From: an uncultured Acetatifactor sp.
Lineage (GTDB): Bacteria > Bacillota > Clostridia > Lachnospirales > Lachnospiraceae
DNA length: 64,000 nt
Reading direction: 5' to 3'
Assembly: GCA_910584235.1 (NCBI GenBank)
Contig: CAJTZD010000001.1
Span: 124,001-188,000 of the forward strand
In this document: positions 8,892 to 16,691 of the stretch, in pieces
How the letters are laid out: the number at the start of each line of letters is the position of its first letter
Position numbering within the stretch: the stretch's first letter is position 1
Program-made: the position numbers and the translations under genes
Notes under the pieces: generated by a model
The model's input: the letters and a program-made list of their open reading frames with translations, nothing else
What the model was told of the DNA's origin: nothing
The model's database searches: none

Positions 8892-9359
8892 CTACGCAAT
8901 AGCCAAATCATTTGAATCCAGCATAACCGTAAATGGGCCGTCATTGATTAAGGAAATGTTCATGTGCGCGCCAAAGCTTCCGCATTCCACTACAGGTATT
9001 TCCTGCCGGCATTTTTCTATAATGTATTCGTAGAGAGCCTCCGCTTTGGATGGCGCCGCCGCGTTTATGAATGACGGTCTGTTTCCTTTACGGCAATCTG
9101 CATATAGGGTGAACTGGGAAATAATCAGCAGCTGACCGTCTACGGATTTTAGATCCAGATTCGTCTTGCCATTCTCATCACTGAAAATCCGAAGTCCCAA
9201 CATCTTTTTGACCATTTTGTCCGCTATTTTTTCAGATTCATTCATGGTATCGGCATTGCTGATACCAACAAAGACCAAGAAACCCTGTCCGATTTTGCCG
9301 ATGCTTTGTCCGTCCACGGCTACATTGGCTTCGCTTACCCTTTGTACCAGGAATCTCAT
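8892..9359 (-). CDS. dtd: D-aminoacyl-tRNA deacylase
   Basis: The protein has 155 residues, full family length. It should hydrolyse D-aminoacyl-tRNAs (and mischarged Gly-tRNA-Ala), a proofreading step after aminoacylation. Both signature motifs are present: SQFTLYADC in the middle and NDGPFTVMLDS near the C-terminus, where the Gly-Pro forms the chirality-selecting cross-subunit element. Its ATG overlaps the stop of the upstream AI-2E-type permease gene by 4 bp, a sign of translational coupling. Confidence 0.96.
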   Translation of the reverse strand: MRFLVQRVSEANVAVDGQSIGKIGQGFLVFVGISNADTMNESEKIADKMVKKMLGLRIFSDENGKTNLDLKSVDGQLLIISQFTLYADCRKGNRPSFINAAAPSKAEALYEYIIEKCRQEIPVVECGSFGAHMNISLINDGPFTVMLDSNDLAIA

Positions 9360-10672
9360 TTTTCTTCACACTCACCTTTCTGTTTCTCCTGCAGCCTGTC
9401 GTTCTTTTTTCCGTTCTGAGCCTTTACGTTTATTGGATGTATTATCCCTTTTTCGTCTATGTATTCCACATTTTCGTATTGCCTGGTCTCTTTCGGAAGC
9501 TGCTTTTTCTCCAGTTTGGTATTGACAAATGCCCTGACTGCAGCATATACCACCGCAAAAATAGGCACGCCCACAATCATTCCAAATACGCCCAACAGCC
9601 CCCCGAAGAAAGTAATGGCAAAAATGACCCAGAACCCCGTCAGTCCGGTAGAATTTCCCAGTATCTTGGGTCCTAAGATATTACCGTCAAACTGCTGGAG
9701 CGCCAGCACAAACAGGGCAAAATACACGCAATTCAGCGGATGCATGGGATCCACCACAAAAATCAGGATTGCGCTGGGAATTGCCCCCAAAAACGGTCCA
9801 AAAAAAGGTATGATATTGGTGCAGCCTATGATCACACTGATCAGCATCGCATAGGGCGTCTTCAGCAATGTAGTCCCAAGAAAGCATAGAATGCCAATGA
9901 TAATGGAATCCAGCACTTTTCCGCTTAAAAATCCGATAAATGTCCTGTGGGTAAAGCGGAAATTGCGGATTACGGTATTTGCGGTATCCTGTTCAAATAA
10001 GGCATATGCGGATTTCTTTGCCTGTGCAGCAAAGCGCTCTTTGTTAGCAAGCACATAAATGGAAATAATAAAGCCAATGATAAAATCCCACAAAACATCA
10101 ATCACACTTATGATACTCTGTGACACTGTTTTGATAATGGAAGCCGTGCCGGGCAGAATATCGCTGAATTGATCATTGATCTTCTCTTCCACCTGTTCCA
10201 GTGTTCTTGTCACATATTTCCCGATATCTGGATTATCTTTCAGTGTCTGTTCCACCCAGTCCGTAAAATTTTTGCTATAAGAATCAAAGTTGTCTATAAT
10301 GCCCTGGACGCTGGGAATAATCTGTGAAACCAGCATGGAAATCAACATATAGATCAAAGCCACAAACAGAAAGGCAGTAATCAATATGCCGATTCCCCTG
10401 GTAAATACACTTCGTCTTCTTCCTTTTTTTACATTGCACATATCCAAAAACGGAGTTAGGATCTTATTCTCTACAAAATTCAACACAGGAGTCAGTAAAT
10501 AAGCCGTAGCCAGTCCGAACAGAACCGGCTTCAGAATATCAAGAACGGTGCCAATGCCGGACTTAATGTTTGTACTGTGGAATATAAAATAATAAAACGT
10601 GATTCCCCCTGCAATAACCCCGAATGCCGTCAATCCCCATCGAACATATTTGCTGTTTTTGTTGAATTTCAT
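9356..10672 (-). CDS. AI-2E family permease-like membrane protein
   Basis: The protein has 438 residues with about eight hydrophobic segments and the family pattern of a long periplasmic-helix region after the second pair of spans (residues about 100-190). A GPFLGAIPSAILIF-like core follows, then a C-terminal LTGFWVIFAITFFGGLLG stretch. The family (YhhQ/PerM/TqsA-like) includes putative AI-2 exporters and Na+/H+ antiporters, and substrate is not predictable here. ATG 10672 has an AAAGGG site 10 nt upstream. An in-frame ATG at 10714 lies within a copy of the dispersed 18-bp repeat and has no ribosome site, so it is not preferred. The C-terminal tail is Lys/Glu-rich. Confidence 0.88.
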   Translation of the reverse strand: MKFNKNSKYVRWGLTAFGVIAGGITFYYFIFHSTNIKSGIGTVLDILKPVLFGLATAYLLTPVLNFVENKILTPFLDMCNVKKGRRRSVFTRGIGILITAFLFVALIYMLISMLVSQIIPSVQGIIDNFDSYSKNFTDWVEQTLKDNPDIGKYVTRTLEQVEEKINDQFSDILPGTASIIKTVSQSIISVIDVLWDFIIGFIISIYVLANKERFAAQAKKSAYALFEQDTANTVIRNFRFTHRTFIGFLSGKVLDSIIIGILCFLGTTLLKTPYAMLISVIIGCTNIIPFFGPFLGAIPSAILIFVVDPMHPLNCVYFALFVLALQQFDGNILGPKILGNSTGLTGFWVIFAITFFGGLLGVFGMIVGVPIFAVVYAAVRAFVNTKLEKKQLPKETRQYENVEYIDEKGIIHPINVKAQNGKKNDRLQEKQKGECEEK

Positions 10673-10800
10673 ATAGATGCCCTTTCTTGTATTCCATGGA
10701 ATGCCCTCTTCCATATTTTATATCTATTATCATACTCTTAATTTCTTTACATAACAAGTAGGCTTTCCCAGATTTTACAAAAAATGCTAAAGGCAGAGGT

Positions 10801-11394
10801 TTATTTTCCAAAAGGCGACAGTTCAAATCGGATGAAATAGCCTTTATCATGCCGGCACACGGGACAGATATCAGGCACTTTCGTTCCCTTAAATACATAG
10901 CCGCAGTTCAGGCACATCCATTCTTCTTCCACATCCGATATAAAAAGCTTTCCCTCCTTGAGCAGCTTTGCAAATTTTCCGAAACGGTCGCCGTGAATCT
11001 TTTCGATTTCCGCTATCCGCGCAAAGGAAAACGCTATCTGATCGAATCCCTCCCGTTTTGCCGTCTCCGCAAAAGCCTTATAGACCGGGTCATGTTCCTC
11101 ATACTCGTTGTGCTGCGCCTTGTCCAGCAGCTCATATACATCCTCGGAAATATCCACAGGATAACCGCCGTCCACGGTAATGGTACTGCCTGCCATCTCT
11201 TTCAGATGATCATAAAAAACTTTTGCATGCTCCCTTTCCTGGGAAGCTGTAAATCCGAAAATCGCGCTGATAACATACAGGCCGTTTTTCTTTGCCTGAG
11301 ATGCCGCGAAAGTATAGCGGTTCCTTGCCTGGCTTTCTCCGGCAAAAGCTCTCATCAAATTATCTTTCGTTATGCTGTCTGAAAATTTCATCAT
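10801..11394 (-). CDS. Rubrerythrin
   Basis: The protein has 197 residues in two domains. An N-terminal four-helix di-iron domain carries the ExxH pairs (SQEREHAKVF and AEIEKIHGDRF). A C-terminal rubredoxin domain carries C-x2-C twice (CLNC, then CPVC). Rubrerythrins reduce hydrogen peroxide with electrons from NAD(P)H via reductase and rubredoxin, and are standard in anaerobes. Two consecutive ATGs (11394 and 11391) follow a GGGAG site. Three palindromic tandem repeats lie 75 bp upstream and could control expression, although no exact PerR or Fur box was found in them. Confidence 0.95.
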   Translation of the reverse strand: MMKFSDSITKDNLMRAFAGESQARNRYTFAASQAKKNGLYVISAIFGFTASQEREHAKVFYDHLKEMAGSTITVDGGYPVDISEDVYELLDKAQHNEYEEHDPVYKAFAETAKREGFDQIAFSFARIAEIEKIHGDRFGKFAKLLKEGKLFISDVEEEWMCLNCGYVFKGTKVPDICPVCRHDKGYFIRFELSPFGK

Positions 11395-11468
11395 CTTCGT
11401 CTCCCTTTCTTGCCCACTGGCAGCTTTTTGCTAAGCCTGATAAAAGTATATCCATCTTTCATAGAAAT

Positions 11469-11576
11469 ATAATAGAATCTAAAACAAGATTCTATTATCA
11501 AAAAGCTATAATAGAATCTAAAACAAGATTCTATTATCAAAAAGCTATAATAGAATCTAAAACAAGATTCTATTAT
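11469..11576. repeat. Three tandem 39-bp repeats, each a 12-bp perfect palindrome
   Basis: A 39-bp unit occurs three times in exact tandem. Each copy holds ATAATAGAATCT, a 6-nt AAAACA loop and the exact reverse complement (11469-11498, 11508-11537, 11547-11576). The copies are separated by the constant 9-nt spacer CAAAAAGCT. The block lies between the divergent rubrerythrin and ttcA-like genes. Each + strand unit also contains the string TATAAT. It could be a multi-copy operator, a set of hairpins at transcript starts, or a slippage-prone tandem repeat. There are no unique spacers, so it is not a CRISPR array. Confidence 0.9.
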
Positions 11577-11596
11577 CAAAAAGCTATAATTAGCAC

Positions 11597-11625
11597 TTGT
11601 CTTTATTGCACAAAAATACTAAAAT
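11597..11625 (+). promoter_or_regulatory. Sigma-A-type promoter for the ttcA-like gene
   Basis: TTGTCT at 11597-11602 and TAAAAT at 11620-11625 are separated by 17 bp. Transcription would begin near 11632, with the AAGGAAGG ribosome site at once downstream, giving a very short leader. It lies just after the third palindromic repeat. Confidence 0.5.
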
Positions 11626-11649
11626 AGTAACGGAAAGGAAGGTATGCAC

Positions 11650-12381
11650 ATGAAGCTTCAACAAGTACTGAGCTATGTCCGTAAGGCTGTGGACGATTAT
11701 CAGATGATAGCGGACGGTGACAGGATTGCCGTGGGTATCTCCGGCGGCAAAGACAGCCTTACGCTCTTATATGCGCTTCACAGCTTAAAACGTTTTTATC
11801 CAAAACATTTCGATATCCATGCGGTCACGGTAGACCTTGGATTCCGCAATCTCAATCTTGATAAAATCAAGGATCTGTGCCGGGAGCTGGAGGTTGAATA
11901 TACCATTGTGCAGACGGATATCGCTCAGATTGTCTTTGAAGAGCGCAAGGAGGACAATCCCTGCTCTCTCTGTGCCAAGATGCGCAAGGGCGCCCTGAAT
12001 CAGGCCATCAAAGAAGCCGGCTGTCAGAAAATAGCCTATGCCCACCACAAGGACGATGTAGTGGAGACCATGCTGATGTCCCTCATCTTCGAAGGAAGGT
12101 TCCATACCTTTTCTCCTGTCACTTACCTGGACAGGACACAGCTTACAGTAATCCGCCCGTTACTGTATATGAATGAGGCGGATGTCATCGGCTTCGTACA
12201 CAAACACAATGTCCCTGTGGTGAAAAGTCCCTGTCCGGCAGACGGCTATACCAAGCGCGAGTATGTGAAAACCTTGCTCAGACAACTGAATCAGGAGAAT
12301 CCGGGGGTAAAGGAGAGAATGTTCACCGCAATCCAAAACGGTAATATGAAAGGTTGGGCTACTGATGGCTGTATTAGATGA
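11650..12381 (+). CDS. TtcA/TilS-family tRNA thiolation PP-loop ATPase
   Basis: The protein has 243 residues and the PP-loop pyrophosphatase motif SGGKDS at 31-36. Three cysteines sit where TtcA has its [4Fe-4S] ligands: C105 and C108 (PCSLC) and C195 (SPCPADGY). TtcA makes 2-thiocytidine-32 in tRNA, and the assignment rests on this arrangement. The sequence around the third Cys differs from the enterobacterial form, so another thiolation target is possible. ATG 11650 has AAGGAAGG at suitable spacing, while ATG 11644 is too close to it. The 3' end overlaps the recombinase gene by 17 bp. Confidence 0.83.
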   Translation: MKLQQVLSYVRKAVDDYQMIADGDRIAVGISGGKDSLTLLYALHSLKRFYPKHFDIHAVTVDLGFRNLNLDKIKDLCRELEVEYTIVQTDIAQIVFEERKEDNPCSLCAKMRKGALNQAIKEAGCQKIAYAHHKDDVVETMLMSLIFEGRFHTFSPVTYLDRTQLTVIRPLLYMNEADVIGFVHKHNVPVVKSPCPADGYTKREYVKTLLRQLNQENPGVKERMFTAIQNGNMKGWATDGCIR

Positions 12382-13438
12382 GAAAAATTACCATGACGAA
12401 CAAAACAAACAAAATATCCTGAAAATGAGGGCTGTTCTGGAGACGCTTCCCCCTTTTTGCAAGACTTTTTTCCGTGGAATCGAGGAATATACCTCTGCCC
12501 GTACCAGATTGGGATATGCCTACGACATCCGGCTGTTCTTTGAATATCTTCATGAACAGAATGCACTGTGCAAAAATATGGAAATAAAAGATCTCCCTTT
12601 TTCCCTGCTGGATGAACTGACACATCTTGATATCGAAGAATACCTGGATTACATATCCCTCTATCAGAAAGCCGGCAAGGATATCACCAATGCGGAACGG
12701 GGAAAATCAAGAAAGCTTGCCGCGCTGCGCAGCTTTTATAACTATTTTTACAAAGCAGAACTGCTCAAGAATAATCCGGCCTCTCTGGTAGCCCTGCCAA
12801 AGCTGCATGATAAGGAGATCATTCGCCTGGAGCCCAATGAAGTCGCAATCCTGCTGGATCAGGTGGAGAATGGCAGCAAGCTCACGAAAAAAGAGCTGGA
12901 ATATCATAATAAGACAAAGATACGGGATGTAGCGCTTCTGACTCTGCTCCTTGGAACGGGCATCCGTGTGTCAGAATGTGTCGGATTGGACCTGACAGAC
13001 ATTGACTTTGATGTATGCGGTATTAAAATACGCCGAAAGGGCGGTTACGAAGCCATTGTCTATTTTGGCGAAGAGGTGGAAACCGCACTTTTAGATTATC
13101 TGGAGGAACGGGACCATATCATTCCTCTCGAAAGCCATGAAAACGCGCTTTTCCTCTCCCTGCAAAACCGTAGAATGACTGTGCGGGCCGTCGAAAATCT
13201 TGTCAAAAAATATGCATCCAGAGTTACCACATTAAAGAAGATAACCCCTCATAAACTGAGGAGTACCTATGGTACCAATCTTTATCAGGAATCAGGAGAT
13301 ATCTACCTGGTTGCAGATGTACTCGGCCACAAGGATGTCAATACCACAAGAAAGCACTATGCGGCACAGCAGGATGCAAACCGCCGCAGGGCCGCCCAAT
13401 ATGTCAAGCTCCGCGAAAAGCCCTCCGTGGAATCGTAA
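12365..13438 (+). CDS. Tyrosine recombinase, XerC/D-like
   Basis: The protein has 357 residues with an N-terminal SAM-like core-binding domain (about 25-135) and a C-terminal catalytic domain. All catalytic residues are present: R201, K225, H296, R299, H322 and nucleophile Y332. It is therefore probably active. Length and position (in an operon-like overlap with the ttcA-like gene and next to lexA, with no att-like repeats or phage genes) suggest a housekeeping chromosome dimer or lineage-conserved recombinase rather than an integron or phage integrase. Without a second Xer gene to compare, XerC, XerD or XerS identity is not assigned. Confidence 0.88.
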   Translation: MAVLDEKNYHDEQNKQNILKMRAVLETLPPFCKTFFRGIEEYTSARTRLGYAYDIRLFFEYLHEQNALCKNMEIKDLPFSLLDELTHLDIEEYLDYISLYQKAGKDITNAERGKSRKLAALRSFYNYFYKAELLKNNPASLVALPKLHDKEIIRLEPNEVAILLDQVENGSKLTKKELEYHNKTKIRDVALLTLLLGTGIRVSECVGLDLTDIDFDVCGIKIRRKGGYEAIVYFGEEVETALLDYLEERDHIIPLESHENALFLSLQNRRMTVRAVENLVKKYASRVTTLKKITPHKLRSTYGTNLYQESGDIYLVADVLGHKDVNTTRKHYAAQQDANRRRAAQYVKLREKPSVES

Positions 13439-13445
13439 ACAATGT

Positions 13446-13841
13446 CTATTCTGCATATTCATCGGAATAATAAGGAACGATCAATGATTGCCCTGCCGTA
13501 ATCGTACAGTTATCATCCAGATGATTGATACTTTTTACCTCTGCGATATATTTGTTCTTGTCCTTATAATAATTATAATCCACATATTCATCGGCAAGGT
13601 TCCAAAGAGTATCGCCGCTTTTGACAGTGACGCTGGTATAATACTTAAAGCCGTTTCCCGCCTGAGTCCTTATGGACGAATAAAGTATAGTCCCCGCCAT
13701 GATCACACAGGTCACTGCCAGCACGGCAAACATCGAAACCACAATTCTGCGTCTGCGCTCCCTGCGCAGGCGCAGCATGCATTTATAAAACCTCAGTTCT
13801 CCATCATTCATCCTGCGGATACTCTTCTGCTCTTTCATCAT
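13446..13841 (-). CDS. yneA: YneA-like LysM cell division inhibitor
   Basis: The protein has 131 residues: a basic cytoplasmic start, one membrane span (about residues 34-55, VSMFAVLAVTCVIMAGTILY), then an extracellular LysM domain (VTVKSGDTLWNLADEYVD to ITAGQSLIVP). This layout, plus divergence from lexA and two SOS boxes in the promoter, matches Bacillus YneA, which delays septation during DNA damage. The ATG at 13841 follows an AGGAGAGGG site; a GTG at 13859 lies within that site and is rejected. A stem-loop was not seen downstream, and the gene converges on the recombinase gene with only 7 bp between. Confidence 0.82.
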   Translation of the reverse strand: MMKEQKSIRRMNDGELRFYKCMLRLRRERRRRIVVSMFAVLAVTCVIMAGTILYSSIRTQAGNGFKYYTSVTVKSGDTLWNLADEYVDYNYYKDKNKYIAEVKSINHLDDNCTITAGQSLIVPYYSDEYAE

Positions 13842-13883
13842 TTCAATCCCTCTCCTCACACCTAAATACGCTCATATGTTCCG

Positions 13884-13932
13884 GAACATCTGTTCTGATT
13901 AAGATTATAGTATGAGAACATTTGTTTGTCAA
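13884..13932 (-). promoter_or_regulatory. yneA promoter with two DinR/LexA boxes
   Basis: On the minus strand TTGACA (13927-13932) and TATAAT (13904-13909) are 17 bp apart, a full consensus promoter. One SOS box, GAACATTTGTTT as read on the plus strand (13916-13927), occupies the spacer. A perfect box GAACATCTGTTC (13884-13895) lies at the transcription start. LexA bound at both would block initiation, which explains SOS control of yneA. Confidence 0.85.
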
Positions 13933-13939
13933 GAAAAAC

Positions 13940-13991
13940 GAACATATTTTTGGAATATATGTTTGCTTTTTTCTTTCATGTGTGATAAAGT
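13940..13991 (+). promoter_or_regulatory. Probable lexA promoter with weak LexA half-sites
   Basis: GAACATATTTTT (13940-13951) and GAATATATGTTT (13953-13964) are imperfect SOS boxes. A poor -35 (TTGCTT, 13963-13968) and TAAAGT (13986-13991) at 17-bp spacing lie beside them. This fits weak autoregulation of lexA. The boxes are worse than those of yneA, so affinity should be lower. Confidence 0.45.
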
Positions 13992-14043
13992 ATAGATAGT
14001 CAAAAGAACTACAAAGCAAATTTAAAACGCAGGAGGTTAATAT

Positions 14044-14661
14044 ATGGCATCTGGAAAAATATCCGCCAAACAGCAGGAAATACTTGATTACATAAAAGAA
14101 GAAATATTAAAAAAAGGGTATCCTCCCACAGTCCGTGAGATCTGTGAGACAGTAAAGCTCAAATCCACATCTTCTGTCCATTCTCATCTGGAGACACTGG
14201 AGAAGAATGGTTACATCCGCAGAGACCCTACAAAACCAAGAGCCATAGAAATCTGCGACGACAGCTTTCAAATGATACGCACGGAAATGGTAAATCTTCC
14301 CATTATCGGCAATGTGGCTGCCGGACAGCCTATCCTTGCGGAGGAGAATATCGAAGATTACTTTCCGGTACCGGCAGACATTGTTCCAAAGGGTGAATCA
14401 TTCATTCTCAATGTCCGCGGTGATTCCATGATCAATGCCGGCATTTTCAACGGTGACAGAGTTTTTGTCAGCTCCTGCAGCACAGCCAGCAACGGCGAAA
14501 TCGTAGTTGCCCTGATAGATGATTCGGCCACGGTAAAGACTTATTATAAGGAAGATGGCCATATCCGTCTGCAGCCGGAAAATGATTCCATGGCTCCGAT
14601 CATTGTAGATGACTGCCAGATCTTGGGTAAGGTATTTGGCGTATTCCGTTTTTACCGCTGA
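14044..14661 (+). CDS. lexA: LexA SOS repressor
   Basis: The protein has 205 residues. An N-terminal winged helix (1-65) reads STSSVHSHLETLEKNGYI in the recognition region. A C-terminal S24 peptidase-like domain follows. The self-cleavage site is A93-G94 (VAAGQP), the catalytic Ser is S128 (GDSMI) and the Lys is K165 (ATVKTYY). When RecA filaments form, self-cleavage relieves repression at GAACnnnnGTTC boxes such as those beside it. ATG 14044 has a perfect GCAGGAGGT site. Confidence 0.97.
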   Translation: MASGKISAKQQEILDYIKEEILKKGYPPTVREICETVKLKSTSSVHSHLETLEKNGYIRRDPTKPRAIEICDDSFQMIRTEMVNLPIIGNVAAGQPILAEENIEDYFPVPADIVPKGESFILNVRGDSMINAGIFNGDRVFVSSCSTASNGEIVVALIDDSATVKTYYKEDGHIRLQPENDSMAPIIVDDCQILGKVFGVFRFYR

Positions 14662-14810
14662 GATTTTGATTTTGTCCTCTTTGTTTTTACTCACGCCCCG
14701 TCGAAAAAGTCTCCGTTATATGATATCCGAATGCAATGTATAAATTCAATTTTATTGCAGATATTAATATAGCCGGGACTTTAAATGCCGCGCAGAAAAG
14801 AGGGAGACAA

Positions 14811-15026
14811 ATGGGAAATAAATTTTTGGACGGTACTGCCCTTACCATTGCTATCATCGGTGCAATCAACTGGGCTTTGATTGGTATATTCCGCTTCGAT
14901 TTGGTAGCCTTTATCTTTGGCGATATGTCGTGGCTTTCCAGAATCGTTTACGCAATTGTAGGCGTCTGCGGACTCTATCTGATCAGCTTTTATATGCACC
15001 TTGGCAGTAGGGAAGAATCAACGTAA
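14811..15026 (+). CDS. DUF378 family small membrane protein
   Basis: The protein has 71 residues with two hydrophobic segments. The DUF378 pattern is clear (IIGAINWALIGIFRFDLVAFIFG, shown here in words as a Gly-Ala-Ile-Asn-Trp core, then SRIVYAIVGVCGLYL). The function is unknown. ATG 14811 has a GAGGGAG site; an upstream ATG at 14736 lacks one. A strong bidirectional terminator follows 3 bp after the stop. The spacer 14662-14810 after lexA holds AT-rich sequence with no clear promoter. Confidence 0.88.
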   Translation: MGNKFLDGTALTIAIIGAINWALIGIFRFDLVAFIFGDMSWLSRIVYAIVGVCGLYLISFYMHLGSREEST

Positions 15027-15028
15027 TC

Positions 15029-15076
15029 AAAAAAGGAAGCTCGGGCCGGATTTCCGTACCCAGAGCTTCCTTTTTT
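15029..15076. terminator. Strong bidirectional intrinsic terminator
   Basis: AAAAAAGGAAGCTC (15029-15042) pairs perfectly with GAGCTTCCTTTTTT (15063-15076) around a 20-nt loop. A-run and T-run flank the stem, so it can terminate transcription both of the + strand DUF378 gene and of the - strand ribosomal assembly operon ending with rsfS. Confidence 0.92.
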
Positions 15077-15100
15077 ATATACAAAACCCCAACTTTTTTA

Positions 15101-15463
15101 TCAGGCTTCCAAATCTCCTATCTCCATCTGTCTGCCGTCTCTCCAGATGCGTTCCAGGTCATAGAGCTGTCTGTTCTCCCTGTCAAAAATGTGGACAATC
15201 ACATCGCCGAAATCCTGCAAAACCCAGTTTGCAGTCTGATACCCCTCCGTATGCTTTTCCGGATATCCTGCGCGGCCCAATGTCTCCTGTAGATTGTCGC
15301 AAAGCGTCTGTATCTGATTTCGGTTAGAACCGCTGGCAATAATAAAATAATCCGCAATGACAGATACCTGGCTGATGTCAATGATACGAATATCTTCCGC
15401 CTTTTTGTCCTCCAATGCATGAATGGCCAATTTAGCCATTTCTATAGCTTTTTCTTTCTCCAT
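15101..15463 (-). CDS. rsfS: Ribosome silencing factor RsfS
   Basis: The protein has 120 residues of RsfS/DUF143. It binds ribosomal protein L14 and blocks 30S-50S joining when nutrients are scarce. Visible family features are ISQVSVIADYFIIASGSN, the GYPEKHTEGYQTANWVLQDF core and a DVIVHIF stretch. Its start overlaps the end of yqeK by 22 bp. It is the last gene of the L21-Obg-NadD operon, its usual place in Firmicutes. Confidence 0.96.
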   Translation of the reverse strand: MEKEKAIEMAKLAIHALEDKKAEDIRIIDISQVSVIADYFIIASGSNRNQIQTLCDNLQETLGRAGYPEKHTEGYQTANWVLQDFGDVIVHIFDRENRQLYDLERIWRDGRQMEIGDLEA

Positions 15464-16050
15464 ACTTCCTCCTGACCTCTGTTATTATAAAACTTCCAAG
15501 TCTCTTCTGTCATGGGATCAATATCTCCGCCTGTATCGTTCAGGTAATCCAGCGTATCCTCCAGAATCCGGAGAAACGCCTTGTCCAAATCCACAAAAGC
15601 AAGCTTCCTGACTTCTGCCAGATTCGGCGCATGTGTTCTTCCCGGCTCAATATAGTCAGCGATAAAGACTATCTTTTCCAGTGTACTCATATTCTGCCTG
15701 CCAGTGGTATGGTTGCAGATAGCGTTCAGTATATCCTGATTTTTAATACCATATTTGTTCCGGGCCAGATAGGCCCCCACCTTGGCATGCAACAGAAACG
15801 GATTCTTCTTTTCCACCGTGGTAATCGGAATTTTGTGCTTTCTGCAGATGGAAAGCCGCTTCTCATCCGTAAGGCATTTCGCACAGTCATGGAGCAGCCC
15901 GGCAATCTGTGCTTTCCGCACATCACAGTCATAGCGCATTGCCAGCGCAGCCGCCGTGTATTCCACCCCCAGAGTATGCTCGAAGCGTTTGCCGTCCTGT
16001 ATCTTTTCCATTGCTCTTCTAAGCTTCTTCAAACTATTTGTCTTTTTCAC
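15442..16050 (-). CDS. yqeK: HD-domain hydrolase YqeK (symmetrical Ap4A hydrolase)
   Basis: The protein has 202 residues with the HD-domain metal residues in HTLGVEYTAAALA, GLLHDCAKCL and HAKVGAYLA segments. YqeK proteins of Firmicutes split Ap4A symmetrically to ADP. The gene lies between nadD (17-bp overlap) and rsfS (22-bp overlap), the canonical order, so tight translational coupling is likely. Confidence 0.93.
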   Translation of the reverse strand: MKKTNSLKKLRRAMEKIQDGKRFEHTLGVEYTAAALAMRYDCDVRKAQIAGLLHDCAKCLTDEKRLSICRKHKIPITTVEKKNPFLLHAKVGAYLARNKYGIKNQDILNAICNHTTGRQNMSTLEKIVFIADYIEPGRTHAPNLAEVRKLAFVDLDKAFLRILEDTLDYLNDTGGDIDPMTEETWKFYNNRGQEEVWRKKKL

Positions 16051-16657
16051 GGTAAAATCCCTTTTCTTTGATATATGCTAATACATTGTCCGGCACCAGA
16101 TACCTGACACTCTCTTTCCTGCGAATACGCTCCCGAATTTCTGTGGAAGAAATCGACATTTGGAGAAAAGGGAGCAGTCGTATGTTCTCCGTACAGAATC
16201 GCTTTTTCAACTCATCCTTTTTGCGTTCCAGCTCAGAGAGAGTATTTCCCCCCCGGACGGCAGCCACTAAGGTACAGCTCGCAAAAATCCGCTCCGGCGC
16301 TTTCCAGGTTTCAATCGTAAACAGACAATCCGCTCCCACTATAAAAAAGAACTCGTCTTCCGGATATCTCTTTCGCAGTTCTTCCAGTGTTTCATAGCTA
16401 TAAGTATAGCCTTCCCTCCGGATCTCTATATCAAGGCATTTCAAACGGTGATTGTCCCTGACAGCAAGCTGTGTCATCCGAAAACGCTCCGCTCCCGGCA
16501 GTATCTCCTGTCCGGCTTTCATATAAGGCATCCCCGCGGGAATCATCCACACCTGGTCCAGGTTCATGGCATCCATGGCCCATTCCGCCAGCATCAGATG
16601 TCCTACATGGATGGGATTGAAAGTACCTCCCATAATACCGATTCGTCTACCTTCCAT
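16034..16657 (-). CDS. nadD: Nicotinate-nucleotide adenylyltransferase
   Basis: The protein has 207 residues. It makes deamido-NAD from nicotinate mononucleotide and ATP. The nucleotidyltransferase motif GGTFNPIHVGHL near residues 9-20 and ISSTEIRERI near the C-terminus are intact. ATG 16657 follows a GGAGGAA site. An upstream in-frame ATG at 16756 would run into yhbY and is rejected. Confidence 0.96.
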   Translation of the reverse strand: MEGRRIGIMGGTFNPIHVGHLMLAEWAMDAMNLDQVWMIPAGMPYMKAGQEILPGAERFRMTQLAVRDNHRLKCLDIEIRREGYTYSYETLEELRKRYPEDEFFFIVGADCLFTIETWKAPERIFASCTLVAAVRGGNTLSELERKKDELKKRFCTENIRLLPFLQMSISSTEIRERIRRKESVRYLVPDNVLAYIKEKGFYREKDK

Positions 16658-16691
16658 GGGAAGTTCCTCCGTTACTGTTTGCTCTCTGCTT

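Noticed and set aside
11469..11576. Possible short CRISPR-like array
   Set aside because: The whole 39-bp unit, including the 9-nt between palindromes, is identical in each copy. There are no unique spacers and no cas genes.
11469..11576. PerR or Fur boxes in the rubrerythrin upstream repeats
   Set aside because: One half (TGATAAT) fits a Fur/PerR half-site on the minus strand, but the second half does not match, so a named regulator cannot be assigned.
12365..13438. Integrase of a mobile element
   Set aside because: All catalytic residues are present, but there are no flanking direct repeats, phage or conjugation genes, and base composition matches the neighbours. A housekeeping Xer-like role is more likely.
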